A stretch of DNA of 64,000 nt from Calidifontimicrobium sp035325925 (GCF_035325925.1 NZ_DAOKZA010000002.1:62001-126000); one strand, 5' to 3'. Shown: positions 35,524-44,530, counted from the first letter of the stretch. Made by a program: numbers and translations. The notes: generated by a model not told the origin, from the letters alone.

Positions 35524-36432
35524 ATGGCAGCCGCCGACGCCGTCGCGGCGCTGGTGCTGCTCAACCGCTGTGCGCGCGGCGCACGCGCGCTCGAGCCGGC
35601 CATCGGCGACGCGCTGGCCGCCGCCACCCCCGCCACGCGCTGGCTCGCCACCGACGACGCCGGCGCCGCGCGCGACGCCGTCGCCGCATTGCCGCGCCGC
35701 ACGCGCGTGGTCGTCGTCGGCGGCGACGGCACGTTGCACCAGCTGCTACCCGCGCTGCTGGCGGGCGACCACGAGCTTGGCGTGGTGCCCGCGGGCAGCG
35801 GCGACGACAGTGCGCGCGCTTTCGGGCTGCACGGGCTGCCGTGGCGCGACGCGCTGAGGCACGCGCTGGGCGGGCCGGCCCGCGCCGTCGACGTCGGCGA
35901 GCTGCGCACGGTGCATGGTGCGCGGCCGTTCGTCTCGAGCCTGTGCGCCGGCTTCGACGCTGCGGTCTCGGCGCGCGCGCTGCGCATGCCGCGAGGCTTC
36001 GGCGGGCTGCCGCGCTACCTGCTGGCCACGCTGGCCGAGATCGCGCAACTGCGGCGCCAGCGCGTGTGCGTGCACGCCGACGGCGCCGCGGTGCACGACG
36101 GCGAGGTGCTGTTCGCTTCGGTGGTCAACACGCCGACCTACGGAGGCGGCATGCCGGTCGCCCCGCCGGCGGCGATCGACGACGGCCGGCTCGATCTGGT
36201 CGTCGCGGGCCGATTCGGTCGCGCCGGCGCGCTGGCGATGCTGCCGCGGCTGCTGCTCGGCCGCCACCTCGGCCACCCGCGCGTGCGGCATGCGACCTTC
36301 ACGACGCTGCGCATCGAAGCCGACGCGCCGCTGCCGCTGGCCGCCGACGGCGAGGTACTGCCCGAAGCGAGCGTCGTCGAGGTGGCGGTGCGGCCCGCAG
36401 CGCTGCGTGTGGTGCGTGCCCGGTCGAGCTGA
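35524..36432 (+). CDS. Diacylglycerol kinase family lipid kinase (YegS-like)
   Basis: 302-residue lipid kinase-fold protein. The nucleotide motif VVVGGDGTLHQ has GGDGT at residues 66-70, followed by GVVPAGSGDDSARAFGL, the second conserved loop (usually GTGNDFA), and ASVVNTPTYGGGMPVAPPA. The product may be a phosphorylated lipid such as phosphatidic acid; actual substrate unknown. Eleven bases after the AhpD-like gene, so msbA, the AhpD-like gene and this gene form one likely operon with a membrane-lipid theme. Confidence 0.87.
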   Translation: MAAADAVAALVLLNRCARGARALEPAIGDALAAATPATRWLATDDAGAARDAVAALPRRTRVVVVGGDGTLHQLLPALLAGDHELGVVPAGSGDDSARAFGLHGLPWRDALRHALGGPARAVDVGELRTVHGARPFVSSLCAGFDAAVSARALRMPRGFGGLPRYLLATLAEIAQLRRQRVCVHADGAAVHDGEVLFASVVNTPTYGGGMPVAPPAAIDDGRLDLVVAGRFGRAGALAMLPRLLLGRHLGHPRVRHATFTTLRIEADAPLPLAADGEVLPEASVVEVAVRPAALRVVRARSS

Positions 36433-36497
36433 CGCGGCGAGCGCGACGTGACCGTTGAGCTTCAGCACTGGCGCATCGCTCGCGCGCCGTGCCTGGA

Positions 36498-36531
36498 AGC
36501 AAGAAGCCCGGTGCCTTGTGGACACCGGGCT
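36498..36531 (-). terminator. Intrinsic terminator after tRNA-Pro
   Basis: Nine-base arms agcccggtg (36505-36513) and caccgggct (36523-36531). On the minus strand the stem is followed by ttcttgctt, a moderately T-rich tail. It lies 11 bases downstream of the tRNA-Pro 3' end. Confidence 0.65.
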
Positions 36532-36542
36532 CTGCGGTTCGA

Positions 36543-36620
<78 letters not shown>

Positions 36621-36631
36621 CGAAGCGTGCA

Positions 36632-36637
36632 AGTATA
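36632..36637 (-). promoter_or_regulatory. -10 box of tRNA-Pro
   Basis: tatact on the minus strand about 13 bases upstream of the tRNA 5' end, leaving a leader of about six bases. A weak -35 candidate (tctgat) lies 17 bases further upstream at the end of merR. Confidence 0.45.
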
Positions 36638-36655
36638 CCCTCGGTGACGCGCCGA

Positions 36656-37093
36656 TCAGACGCCGAGCAGGTCGCGGATCGCGAGCAGCTCGGTGCGCAC
36701 GCGCGCCAGCGACAAGGTGCCATCGCCTGCTTCGATCACGGGGGCGGCGGTGGCGTGCGGCAGCGCGTCGGCATCGCAGGCCTCGTCGCGCGCGTCGGTC
36801 GCTGCGACCGCGGCCGCACCGGCCGACGCCCCGCGCCCGCTGCCCTCGGCCAGCCGGTTGCGCGCACCGCTGATCGTGAAGCCCTGCTCGTAAAGCAGGT
36901 CGCGGATGCGGCGGATCAGCAGCACCTCGTGGTGCTGGTAGTAGCGCCGGTTGCCGCGCCGCTTGACCGGCTTGAGCTGCGTGAACTCCTGCTCCCAGTA
37001 GCGCAGCACGTAGGGCTTGACGCCGCACAGTTCGCTGACCTCACCAATCGTGAAGTAGCGCTTGGCGGGAATCGGCGGCAGGCCCTTGTCCAT
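36656..37093 (-). CDS. MerR-family transcriptional regulator
   Basis: 145 residues. N-terminal winged helix-turn-helix: FTIGEVSELCGVKPYVLRYW then EFTQLKPVKRRGNRRYYQ. The middle (about 85-115) is Ala-rich, and the C-terminus is a short helical dimerisation region without metal-binding cysteines. This MerR next to ihfA is a conserved arrangement in Burkholderiales, but its target is not established. Last gene of the thrS-to-merR run, 35 bases after ihfA. Confidence 0.88.
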   Translation of the reverse strand: MDKGLPPIPAKRYFTIGEVSELCGVKPYVLRYWEQEFTQLKPVKRRGNRRYYQHHEVLLIRRIRDLLYEQGFTISGARNRLAEGSGRGASAGAAAVAATDARDEACDADALPHATAAPVIEAGDGTLSLARVRTELLAIRDLLGV

Positions 37094-37128
37094 GCGGATC
37101 GATGCGTCGCGGCGACGGCGTCGGGACT

Positions 37129-37506
37129 CTACTCGAACTCACCCGCGGTCGGGATGTCGCCCTGCACGACGCCCTTGAGCTTGTGGCTCGCGTGGAAGGT
37201 CACGACGTGCCGCGCCTTGATCGGGATCGACTCGCCGGTGCGCGGGTTGCGCCCCGGTCGCGGCGCCTTGCGGCGGATGTTGAAGTTGCCGAATCCCGAG
37301 AGCTTGACGTCACCACCCTCGACCAGCGACGCGTGAATGATGTCGAAGAAGGCCTCGACCATGTCCTTGGACTCGCGCTTGTTCAGGCCCAGGCGCTCGA
37401 ACAGCAGTTCGGCGAGGTCGGCCTTGGTCAGCGTCGGCGTCTCGAGCGTGGGCAGGATCACGCGCGCCGGCGCGGCGGGGGGCTCGTGGCTCGGGTCGTC
37501 GCTCAT
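37129..37506 (-). CDS. ihfA: Integration host factor subunit alpha
   Basis: 125-residue DNA-bending protein. The HU/IHF fold is complete: LTKADLAELLFERLGLNKRE, GDVKLSGFGNFNIRRKA, and the beta-arm PGRNPRTGESIPIKARHVV. E. coli IhfA is 99 residues; here about 25 extra N-terminal residues (rich in Pro/Ala, ending LPTLETPT) precede the fold, common in Burkholderiales. Downstream of pheT by 39 bases, the usual position. Confidence 0.94.
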   Translation of the reverse strand: MSDDPSHEPPAAPARVILPTLETPTLTKADLAELLFERLGLNKRESKDMVEAFFDIIHASLVEGGDVKLSGFGNFNIRRKAPRPGRNPRTGESIPIKARHVVTFHASHKLKGVVQGDIPTAGEFE

Positions 37507-37545
37507 CGTCGTTGTCCTCGGTCGTTCTTCGATCGGCGTGCCGGT

Positions 37546-39969
37546 TCAGGCGCGCAGCCGCGCACCGAGCTGGCGCTGCAGGCGCTCGAGCACCTGCGCC
37601 ACCGCCGCATCGATGCGCTCGTCGGTCAGCGTCGCGTGGTCGTCGAGCAGTTCCAGCCGCACCGCCAGGCTGCGCTCGTTCGCGCCGATGCCGGCCACCG
37701 GCTGGCTCGGCTTGTAGAGGTCGAACAGGCGCGCTGAACGCAGCAGCCCGTCGCCGGCGCCGATCGCGGCGAGCAGCGCGTCGTGGGTCACCCCGTCGGC
37801 GACCACCAGCGCCAGGTCGCGCCACGCCGGCTGCTGCCGCGGCAGCGGCTCGAACTGCGGCACCTCGCGGGCGGTCAGCGCCGCGAGCTCGACCTCGAAC
37901 AGCACCGGCGCGTGCGGCAGGTCGTAGCCCTGGCGCCACTTCGGATGCAGTTCACCGACCCATCCTACGGGCCTGCCGTCGACCTCGATGCGCGCGCTGC
38001 GCCCCGGGTGCAGCGCCGGGTGCGGCGCGGGAACGAAACGCGGCGCGCGCGGCGCAAACAGCGCCTCGACGTCGCCCTTGACGTCGAAGAAGTCGACCGT
38101 GCGCTCGCGCGCGCCCCACTGCAGGTCGTCGGCCGCGCCGTACGCCAGCGCCGCGACGCGCATCGGCTGGTGCACCCCGGCCACCGTGGTGTCGCCGTCG
38201 CGCACCGAGGCGTCCTTCATGAACACGCGGCCGATCTCGAACACGCGCACGCGCGCGGTCTTGCGCGCCAGATTGTGGCGCAGCACCTGCACCAGCGAGC
38301 CGACCAGGCTCGATCGCATCACCGCCAGCGGCGCGGCGATCGGGTTGAGCACCTTGATCGGGTCCGGGTTGCCGGCCAGTTCGTGCTCCCAGCGCTCCTC
38401 GACGAACGAGAAGCCGATCGTCTCCTGGTAGTCGAGCGCGGCCAGCAGGTGGCGCAGCCGGTGCGCGCTGCGCAGGCGTTCGGGCTTCACGTGGGCGACC
38501 ACCGGCGCCAGCGGCGGCGTCGAGGGCAGGCGGTCGTAGCCGAGCACGCGCACCACCTCCTCGATCAGGTCCTCCTCGATCGCCAGGTCGAAGCGCCAGC
38601 TCGGCGGCGTCACCGTCAGCGTGCCGTCGCCCTCGGCGAACGGCAGGCCGAGCCGGCGGAACACCTCGGCGCACTGCGCTTGCGTCACCGGCATGCCGAT
38701 CACCTTGCTCGCGCGCGCGACGCGCAGAGCAACCGGCGGCGGCGCCGGCAGGTTCACGACCTGGTCGTCGACCGGCCCCGGTTCGCCGCCGCAGATGTCG
38801 ACGATCAGCTGCGTGAGGCGCTCGATGTGCTCGACCGTCAGCGCCGGATCGACGCCGCGCTCGAAGCGGTGCCCGGCGTCGGTCGCGAAGTTGTAACGCC
38901 GCGACCGCCCCGCCACCGCCTTCGGCCACCAGAACGCGGCCTCGACGTAGACGTTCCTCGTCTCGTCCGCGACCGCGGTGGCATCGCCGCCCATGATGCC
39001 GGCCAGCGACTCGACGGCCCGCGCGTCGGCGATCACGCCGACCTGCTCGTCGACCTCGATCGTGCTGCCGTTGAGAAGCTTCAGCGTCTCGCCGGGGCGA
39101 CCCCAGCGCACGACGAGCTTGTCGTGGATCTTGTCGAGGTCGAAGATGTGCGACGGGCGGCCGTACTCGAACATCACGTAGTTCGAGATGTCGACCAGCG
39201 CGGTGACGCTGCGCTGGCCGCAGCGCGCCAGGCGCTCGACCATCCACGCCGGCGTCGTCGCGGTGGTGTCGACGCCGCGCACGACGCGGCCCGAGAAGCG
39301 CCCGCACAGGTCGCTCGCCTCGACGACGACCGGCAGCGTCGCGCCGTGGCGTGGCTGCACCGCGGCGATCGCCGGGGTGTTCAGCGGCGCTCCGGTCAGC
39401 GCCGCGACCTCGCGCGCGATGCCGTACACGCTCAGGCAGTGCGCCAGGTTGGGCGTGAGCTTGAGCGTGAACAGCGTGTCGTCGAGGTTCAGGGCCTCGC
39501 GCAGATCGGCGCCGACCGGCGCGTCGCTCGCCAGTTCGAGCAGGCCGCCGTGGTCATCGGAGAGTTTCAGCTCGCGCGCCGAGCACAGCATGCCGTGGCT
39601 GTCGACGCCGCGCAGCTGGCCGACGCGGATCTCGAACGGCGCGCCGCCCGGCTCGGTGGGCGGCAGCTGCGCGCCGACCAGCGCCAGCGGCACGCGGACG
39701 CCGGCGCGCGCGTTGGGCGCGCCGCACACCACCTGCAGCAGTCCGCCGGCCGTGTGTTCGCCTGCCGCGACCTTGCACACGCGCAACCGGTCGGCATTGG
39801 GGTGCGGCATGGCATCGACGATCTCGCCGACGACGACCTTCGAGAACGCAGGCGCCACCGCCCGCAGCTCCTCGACCTCGAGGCCGGCCATGGTCAGCAG
39901 GTCGGCCAGCTCCTGCGTGCTCAGCGGCGGGTTGCAGAACTCGCGCAGCCAGGATTCAGGGAATTGCAT
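37546..39969 (-). CDS. pheT: Phenylalanyl-tRNA synthetase beta subunit
   Basis: 807-residue subunit of the (alpha-beta)2 enzyme that charges tRNA-Phe. N-terminal MQFPESWLREFCNPPLSTQE, tRNA-binding (EMAP-like) domain at about 40-150, B3/B4 editing domain at about 210-400 (hydrolyses Tyr-tRNA-Phe), the B5 domain, and a C-terminal ferredoxin-fold anticodon-binding domain (about 710-800). Length matches the family. 24 bases after pheS. Confidence 0.96.
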   Translation of the reverse strand: MQFPESWLREFCNPPLSTQELADLLTMAGLEVEELRAVAPAFSKVVVGEIVDAMPHPNADRLRVCKVAAGEHTAGGLLQVVCGAPNARAGVRVPLALVGAQLPPTEPGGAPFEIRVGQLRGVDSHGMLCSARELKLSDDHGGLLELASDAPVGADLREALNLDDTLFTLKLTPNLAHCLSVYGIAREVAALTGAPLNTPAIAAVQPRHGATLPVVVEASDLCGRFSGRVVRGVDTTATTPAWMVERLARCGQRSVTALVDISNYVMFEYGRPSHIFDLDKIHDKLVVRWGRPGETLKLLNGSTIEVDEQVGVIADARAVESLAGIMGGDATAVADETRNVYVEAAFWWPKAVAGRSRRYNFATDAGHRFERGVDPALTVEHIERLTQLIVDICGGEPGPVDDQVVNLPAPPPVALRVARASKVIGMPVTQAQCAEVFRRLGLPFAEGDGTLTVTPPSWRFDLAIEEDLIEEVVRVLGYDRLPSTPPLAPVVAHVKPERLRSAHRLRHLLAALDYQETIGFSFVEERWEHELAGNPDPIKVLNPIAAPLAVMRSSLVGSLVQVLRHNLARKTARVRVFEIGRVFMKDASVRDGDTTVAGVHQPMRVAALAYGAADDLQWGARERTVDFFDVKGDVEALFAPRAPRFVPAPHPALHPGRSARIEVDGRPVGWVGELHPKWRQGYDLPHAPVLFEVELAALTAREVPQFEPLPRQQPAWRDLALVVADGVTHDALLAAIGAGDGLLRSARLFDLYKPSQPVAGIGANERSLAVRLELLDDHATLTDERIDAAVAQVLERLQRQLGARLRA

Positions 39970-39993
39970 GGTGTTCGAACTCGCGCGCGGGGC

Positions 39994-41019
39994 TCACTGG
40001 AACTGGGCCAGGAAGCGCAGGTCGTTGTCGAAGAACAGGCGCAGGTCGCCCACGCCGTAGCGCAGCATCGTCAGCCGGTCCGGGCCCATGCCGAACGCGA
40101 AGCCGATGTAGCGCTCTGGGTCGAGGCCGAAGTTGCGCACCACGTTCGGATGCACCTGCCCGGCGCCCGAGACCTCGAGCCAGCGGCCCTTCAGCGGACC
40201 GGACGAGAACGCGATGTCGACCTCGGCCGACGGCTCGGTGAACGGGAAGAAGCTGGGCCGGAAGCGCAGTTCGAGGTCGTCGGTCTCGAAGAAGCGGCGG
40301 CAGAAGTCGGCAAACACCGCCTTCAGGTCCTTGAAGCTGATGTTCTCGCCGATCCACAGCCCCTCGCACTGGTGGAACATCGGCGAGTGCGTGGCGTCGC
40401 TGTCGACGCGGTAGGTGCGCCCGGGCGCGATGACGCGGATCTCGGGCATCGGATCGGCGCCGGCGTGGCGCTTGACGTGCTGCACCGCGTGTCGGACCTG
40501 CATCGGGCTGGTGTGCGTGCGCAGCAGGTAGCCGCCCTCGACGTAGAAGGTGTCGTGCATCGAGCGCGCCGGGTGGTCCTCGGGCGTGTTCAGCGCGGTG
40601 AAGTTGTACCAGTCGTTCTCGATCTCGGGGCCTTCGGCGACGTCGAAACCCATCGACGCGAAGATCGCCTCGATGCGCTCCATCGTGCGGCTCACGGGGT
40701 GCAGCCCGCCGCTGCCGCGGCGACGCCCGGGCAGCGTCACGTCGAGCGCCTCGGCGCGCAGCTGAAGCTCGAGCTCGGCGTCGGCCAGCGCCTGGCGGCG
40801 CGCCTGCAGCGCGGCCTCGATGCGCTGCTTGGCGGCGTTGATCTCGGCGCCGCGCTCGCGCTTGGCCTCGGGCGCGAGCGCCGCCAGCGACTTCAGCAGC
40901 TCGGTCACCCGGCCGGCCTTGCCGAGGTAGCGCGCCTTCGCGTTCTCCAGTTCGGCCGGCGTGGTTGCCGCGTTGAACTCGGTCGTGGCGCCGGCCACCA
41001 GGTTGTCGAGATCGTTCAT
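39994..41019 (-). CDS. pheS: Phenylalanyl-tRNA synthetase alpha subunit
   Basis: 341-residue catalytic subunit. N-terminal coiled coil (residues 1-90), then the class II core: motif 2 region LRTHTSPMQVRHAVQ, FHQCEGLWIGENISFKDLKA and motif 3 IGFAFGMGPDRLTMLRYG. The phenylalanine pocket is expected around EVSGAGQVHPNVVRNFG. ATG at 41019 overlaps the stop of a 17-codon ORF as ATGA, and a terminator hairpin lies directly upstream, suggesting attenuation control. Confidence 0.96.
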   Translation of the reverse strand: MNDLDNLVAGATTEFNAATTPAELENAKARYLGKAGRVTELLKSLAALAPEAKRERGAEINAAKQRIEAALQARRQALADAELELQLRAEALDVTLPGRRRGSGGLHPVSRTMERIEAIFASMGFDVAEGPEIENDWYNFTALNTPEDHPARSMHDTFYVEGGYLLRTHTSPMQVRHAVQHVKRHAGADPMPEIRVIAPGRTYRVDSDATHSPMFHQCEGLWIGENISFKDLKAVFADFCRRFFETDDLELRFRPSFFPFTEPSAEVDIAFSSGPLKGRWLEVSGAGQVHPNVVRNFGLDPERYIGFAFGMGPDRLTMLRYGVGDLRLFFDNDLRFLAQFQ

Positions 41020-41069
41020 CGGTAGTCGAAAGACAAAAAAAGGCCGCCCCCGAAGGTGACGGCCTTCAT
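41016..41069 (-). CDS. Possible pheS leader peptide (17 codons, three Phe)
   Basis: Short frame MKAVTFGGGLFLSFDYR whose stop overlaps the pheS ATG (ATGA). It contains three Phe codons and one Tyr in 17. The terminator hairpin (41035-41066) lies within it, so a ribosome on this ORF would block the hairpin. Only a weak ribosome site (ggggtg) is upstream. Functionally it could be a PheL analogue; this is inference. Confidence 0.3.
   Translation of the reverse strand: MKAVTFGGGLFLSFDYR
41035..41066 (-). terminator. Intrinsic terminator/attenuator between rplT and pheS
   Basis: Seven-base arms aaggccg (41040-41046) and cggcctt (41060-41066). On the minus strand it is followed directly by seven T. 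It lies 41 bases after the rplT stop and about 16 bases before the pheS ATG. Confidence 0.75.
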
Positions 41070-41107
41070 GCTTGCGGCACCCCGGCGGCGACGCCGGAGC
41101 GACGGGG

Positions 41108-41464
41108 TCAAGCGAGCTGGGCCTTCACCTTCTCGACGATGCTGCCGAACGCAGCCGGGTCGTTGACGGCCAGATCGGCCAGCACCTTGCGGTCGATGTC
41201 GATCTGCGCCTTCTTCAGGCCGGCCATGAACTTGCTGTAGGTCACGCCGAGCTCGCGGCTGGCCGCGTTGATGCGCGCGATCCACAGCGCGCGGAACACG
41301 CGCTTGCGGGTGCGGCGGTCGCGGTAGGCGTACTGGCCCGCCTTCATCACCGCCTGCTTGGCGATGCGGAAGACGTTCTTGCGGCGGCCGCGGAAGCCCT
41401 TGGCGAGCTTCAGGATCTTCTTGTGGCGGGCGTGGGCGGTGACACCACGTTTGACGCGAGGCAT
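41108..41464 (-). CDS. rplT: 50S ribosomal protein L20
   Basis: 118 residues, the usual length. Highly basic N-terminal tail (PRVKRGVTAHARHKKILKLA) and conserved YAYRDRRTRKRVFRALWI. Binds 23S rRNA early in 50S assembly. In E. coli L20 also represses rpmI translation by binding its own mRNA. 27 bases after rpmI. Confidence 0.97.
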   Translation of the reverse strand: MPRVKRGVTAHARHKKILKLAKGFRGRRKNVFRIAKQAVMKAGQYAYRDRRTRKRVFRALWIARINAASRELGVTYSKFMAGLKKAQIDIDRKVLADLAVNDPAAFGSIVEKVKAQLA

Positions 41465-41491
41465 GCTCGTTCTCCTTTCGTGCTCAGGCGG

Positions 41492-41695
41492 TCACAGACC
41501 GGCGAACGGCATCATCGCCGCGATGTGGCCGGTATCGCGCTCGTGCACGTTGGCGCTGCCGCGCAGCTGGCGCTTTCGCGTCGTGCTCTTCTTCGTGAGG
41601 ATGTGGCGCTTGTAGGCCTGACCGCGCTTGACGGTGCCTCCCGGGCGCACGCGGAACCGCTTGGCCGCGCTCTTCTTGGTCTTCATCTTGGGCAT
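41492..41695 (-). CDS. rpmI: 50S ribosomal protein L35
   Basis: 67 residues, basic, MPKMKTKKSAAKRFRVRPGG and AYKRHILTKKSTTRKRQLRG as in all L35. The ribosome site is gaaggag about six bases upstream. The 132-base gap before it (41696-41827) may hold the L20 translational operator known from E. coli; I see G/C-rich hairpins there but no exact match. Confidence 0.96.
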   Translation of the reverse strand: MPKMKTKKSAAKRFRVRPGGTVKRGQAYKRHILTKKSTTRKRQLRGSANVHERDTGHIAAMMPFAGL

Positions 41696-41827
41696 GACTG
41701 CTCCTTCTATGTGACCCCTGCAGGCGACGCCGGCACCCGGCGCGCTTGTTGGCCTGCAGCGGCTTGTCTTCGCCAGCCGCGGCGACCGACCGCGGCGGCG
41801 AAATCCTTCATCCGAACGTCGCCGGCG

Positions 41828-42376
41828 CTACTTGCGCTTCGGCGCCAGCACCATGATCATCTGCCGCCCCTCGAGCTTGGGCATGTGCTCGACCACCGCC
41901 ACGTCGGCCAGTTCGTCGCGGATGCGCTCGAGCAGCCGCATGCCGATCTCCTGGTGCGTGATCTCGCGGCCGCGGAAGCGCAGCGTGACCTTGCCCTTGT
42001 CACCGTCCTCGGCGATGAAGCGGCGCAGGTTGCGCATCTTGATCGCGTAGTCGCCCTCGTCGGTGCCGGGCCGGAACTTGACCTCCTTGACCTCGATGAC
42101 CTTCTGCTTCGACTTGGCCTCGGCCGCCTTCTTCTGTTCCTGGTACTTGAACTTGCCGTAGTCCATCAGCCGGCACACCGGCGGATCGGCCTGGGCGGCG
42201 ATCTCGACCAGATCGACGTCGTACTCGCCTGCGAGCCGCAGGGCCTCCTGGATCGGGACGATGCCCAGCGGCTCGTTGTCCGGGCCGTTGAGCCGCACCT
42301 GCGGCGCCATGATCTCCCGGTTCAACCGGTGTTTGCGGATGTCGTTCGGCGTACGACGGTCGAAGAAAGTAGCGAT
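41828..42376 (-). CDS. infC: Translation initiation factor IF-3, AUC start
   Basis: 182-residue IF-3, which keeps the 30S free and checks the initiator tRNA and start codon. N-domain DRRTPNDIRKHRLNREIMAP and C-domain KVTLRFRGREITHQEIGMRL are intact. No ATG, GTG or TTG lies at the expected N-terminus: the family-conserved start is ATC at 42374-42376 (protein begins with ATFFDRRTP after the initiator), with agagg eight bases upstream. A TTG at 42325 would remove 17 conserved residues. Rare starts on infC (AUU in E. coli) serve autoregulation by IF-3. 69 bases after thrS. Confidence 0.93.
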   Translation of the reverse strand: MATFFDRRTPNDIRKHRLNREIMAPQVRLNGPDNEPLGIVPIQEALRLAGEYDVDLVEIAAQADPPVCRLMDYGKFKYQEQKKAAEAKSKQKVIEVKEVKFRPGTDEGDYAIKMRNLRRFIAEDGDKGKVTLRFRGREITHQEIGMRLLERIRDELADVAVVEHMPKLEGRQMIMVLAPKRK

Positions 42377-42445
42377 GGTCCGAACCTCTCGAGGACCGCA
42401 GGCGAGTCGCGGTCCGATGAAAAAAACGAAACGCGCGCCCGGCCT

Positions 42446-44365
42446 TCAGACCTTGGCCGCGACGTCGCCAGCGAGCTTCGCGATGAACTCGTCCAGCGAC
42501 ATCACGCCGAGATCCCGATTGCCCCGGGCGCGCACCGCAACGGCGCCGCTCGCCTTTTCCTTGTCGCCCACGACGAGGATGTACGGCACCTTCTGCAACG
42601 AATGCGCGCGGATTTTATACGTGATCTTGTCGGCGCGCAAATCCGCCTCGACTCTAACTCCTTGTTTTTGAAGCGTTTTCGCCACGTCCGCCGCGTAGTC
42701 GGACTGGCCCTCGGCAATCGAGCACACGACCACCTGCAGCGGCGCCAGCCACGCCGGCAGCGCGCCGGCGTGCTGCTCGATCAGGATGCCGATGAAACGC
42801 TCGAGGCTGCCGACGATCGCGCGGTGCAGCATCACCGGGTGGCGCCGGCTGCCGTCCTCGGCGACGTACTCGGCGCCCAGGCGCTGCGCCATCGAGAAGT
42901 CGACCTGCATCGTGCCGCACTGCCACTCGCGGCCGAGCGCGTCCTTCAGCGTGTACTCGATCTTCGGCCCGTAGAAAGCGCCGTCGCCCGGCGCGATGAC
43001 GAACTCGCAGCCCGAGGCGCGCAGGCTTTCCATCAGCGCATGCTCGGCCTTGTCCCAGATCTCGTCGCTGCCGATGCGCTGCTCGGGACGCGTCGCGACC
43101 TTGTACAGGATCTCGGTGAAGCCGAAGTCGGCGTAGACCTTCTGCAGCAGCGCGGTGTAGGCCACGCACTCGGGCAGGATGTGGTCCTCGGTGCAGAAGA
43201 CGTGGCCGTCGTCCTGCGTGAAGCCGCGCACGCGCATGATGCCGTGCAGTCCGCCGGTGGGCTCGTTGCGGTGGCAGGCGCCGAACTCGCCGAAACGCAG
43301 CGGCAGGTCGCGGTAGCTCTTGACGCCCTGCTTGAAGATCAGGATGTGGCCGGGACAGTTCATCGGCTTGAGCGCGTAGTCGCGCTTCTCCGACTCCGTC
43401 GTGAACATGTTCTCGCGGTACTTGTCCCAGTGCCCCGTCTTCTCCCACAGCGTCTTCTCGAGCAGTTGCGGGCCCTTGACCTCGAGGTAGCCGTTGTCGC
43501 GGTAGACGGCGCGCATGTACTGCTCGACCTGCTGCCACAGCGCCCAGCCCTTCGGGTGCCAGAACACGAGCCCCGGCGCATGCTCGTCGAGGTGGAACAG
43601 GTCGAGCTCGCGGCCGAGCTTGCGGTGGTCGCGCTTCTCGGCCTCCTCGAGCATCGTCAGGTACTTCTGCAGGTCGTCCTTCGTCGCCCACGCGGTGCCG
43701 TAGACGCGCTGCAGCATCTCGTTGCGGTGGTCGCCACGCCAGTAGGCGCCCGCCACCTTCATCAGCTTGAAGTGCCTCAGCCGGCCCGTGCTCGGCACAT
43801 GCGGCCCGCGGCACAGGTCCTCGAAGCCGCCTTCGCGGTACAGGCTGACCTCCTCGCCCGGCGGGATGCTCGAGATGATCTCGGCCTTGTAGTGCTCGCC
43901 CTGCGCCTTGAAGTGCGCCACCGCCTCGTCGCGCGGCAGCACGCGGCGCACCACCGGCTCGTCCTTGGCCGCGAGCTCGCGCATGCGCTGCTCGATCGCC
44001 GCCAGGTCGTCGGGCGTGAACGGTCGCTTGTACGAGAAGTCGTAGTAGAAGCCGTTGTCGATCACCGGGCCGATCGTGACCTGTGCGTCGGGGAACAGCT
44101 CCTTGACCGCATAGGCCAGCAGGTGCGCCGTCGAGTGGCGGATCAGCTCGAGGCCGTCGGGGTCCTTGTCGGTGACGATCGCCAGTTCGACGTCGGCTTC
44201 GATGCGGTGGCTCGTGTCGACCAGCCGGGCGTCGGTGCCGCGGCCGATGCGCCCGGCCAGCGCCGCCTTGGCCAGGCCGGGGCCGATCGACGCCGCGACC
44301 TCGGCCACCGAGACCGGGCCGGGGTACTCGCGTTTCGAACCATCGGGCAACTGGACGGAAATCAT
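42446..44365 (-). CDS. thrS: Threonyl-tRNA synthetase
   Basis: 639-residue class II synthetase. TGS domain at residues 1-65 (MISVQLPDGSKREYPGPVSV), editing domain at about 65-230 (HSTAHLLAYAVKELFP), and catalytic core with CPGHILIFKQGVKSYRDLPL and ECHRNEP-like GACHRNEPTGG, where the cysteine is a zinc ligand. C-terminal anticodon domain from about 540. Leads the operon thrS-infC-rpmI-rplT-pheST-ihfA-merR. The upstream 182 bases may carry an operator; E. coli ThrRS represses its own mRNA. Confidence 0.96.
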   Translation of the reverse strand: MISVQLPDGSKREYPGPVSVAEVAASIGPGLAKAALAGRIGRGTDARLVDTSHRIEADVELAIVTDKDPDGLELIRHSTAHLLAYAVKELFPDAQVTIGPVIDNGFYYDFSYKRPFTPDDLAAIEQRMRELAAKDEPVVRRVLPRDEAVAHFKAQGEHYKAEIISSIPPGEEVSLYREGGFEDLCRGPHVPSTGRLRHFKLMKVAGAYWRGDHRNEMLQRVYGTAWATKDDLQKYLTMLEEAEKRDHRKLGRELDLFHLDEHAPGLVFWHPKGWALWQQVEQYMRAVYRDNGYLEVKGPQLLEKTLWEKTGHWDKYRENMFTTESEKRDYALKPMNCPGHILIFKQGVKSYRDLPLRFGEFGACHRNEPTGGLHGIMRVRGFTQDDGHVFCTEDHILPECVAYTALLQKVYADFGFTEILYKVATRPEQRIGSDEIWDKAEHALMESLRASGCEFVIAPGDGAFYGPKIEYTLKDALGREWQCGTMQVDFSMAQRLGAEYVAEDGSRRHPVMLHRAIVGSLERFIGILIEQHAGALPAWLAPLQVVVCSIAEGQSDYAADVAKTLQKQGVRVEADLRADKITYKIRAHSLQKVPYILVVGDKEKASGAVAVRARGNRDLGVMSLDEFIAKLAGDVAAKV

Positions 44366-44530
44366 GGGGACAGCTCCAGAGACGACAAAGCGCGGACGGG
44401 CCGCGCTCGATCGGACGACGGACAGGGGCGCGATCGACCGCGGCGGCTCAACCTCCGAAGGTGGTGAACGTAGTTCGCGGTGTCATAACCCGTCGCTGCC
44501 TTTCTCGCTCTTGCTGGTGAAACGGTGCCT

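Noticed and set aside
41072..44467. 1131-codon plus-strand open frame opposite thrS, infC, rpmI and rplT
   Set aside because: All four minus-strand genes are unmistakable; the plus frame is a composition artefact.
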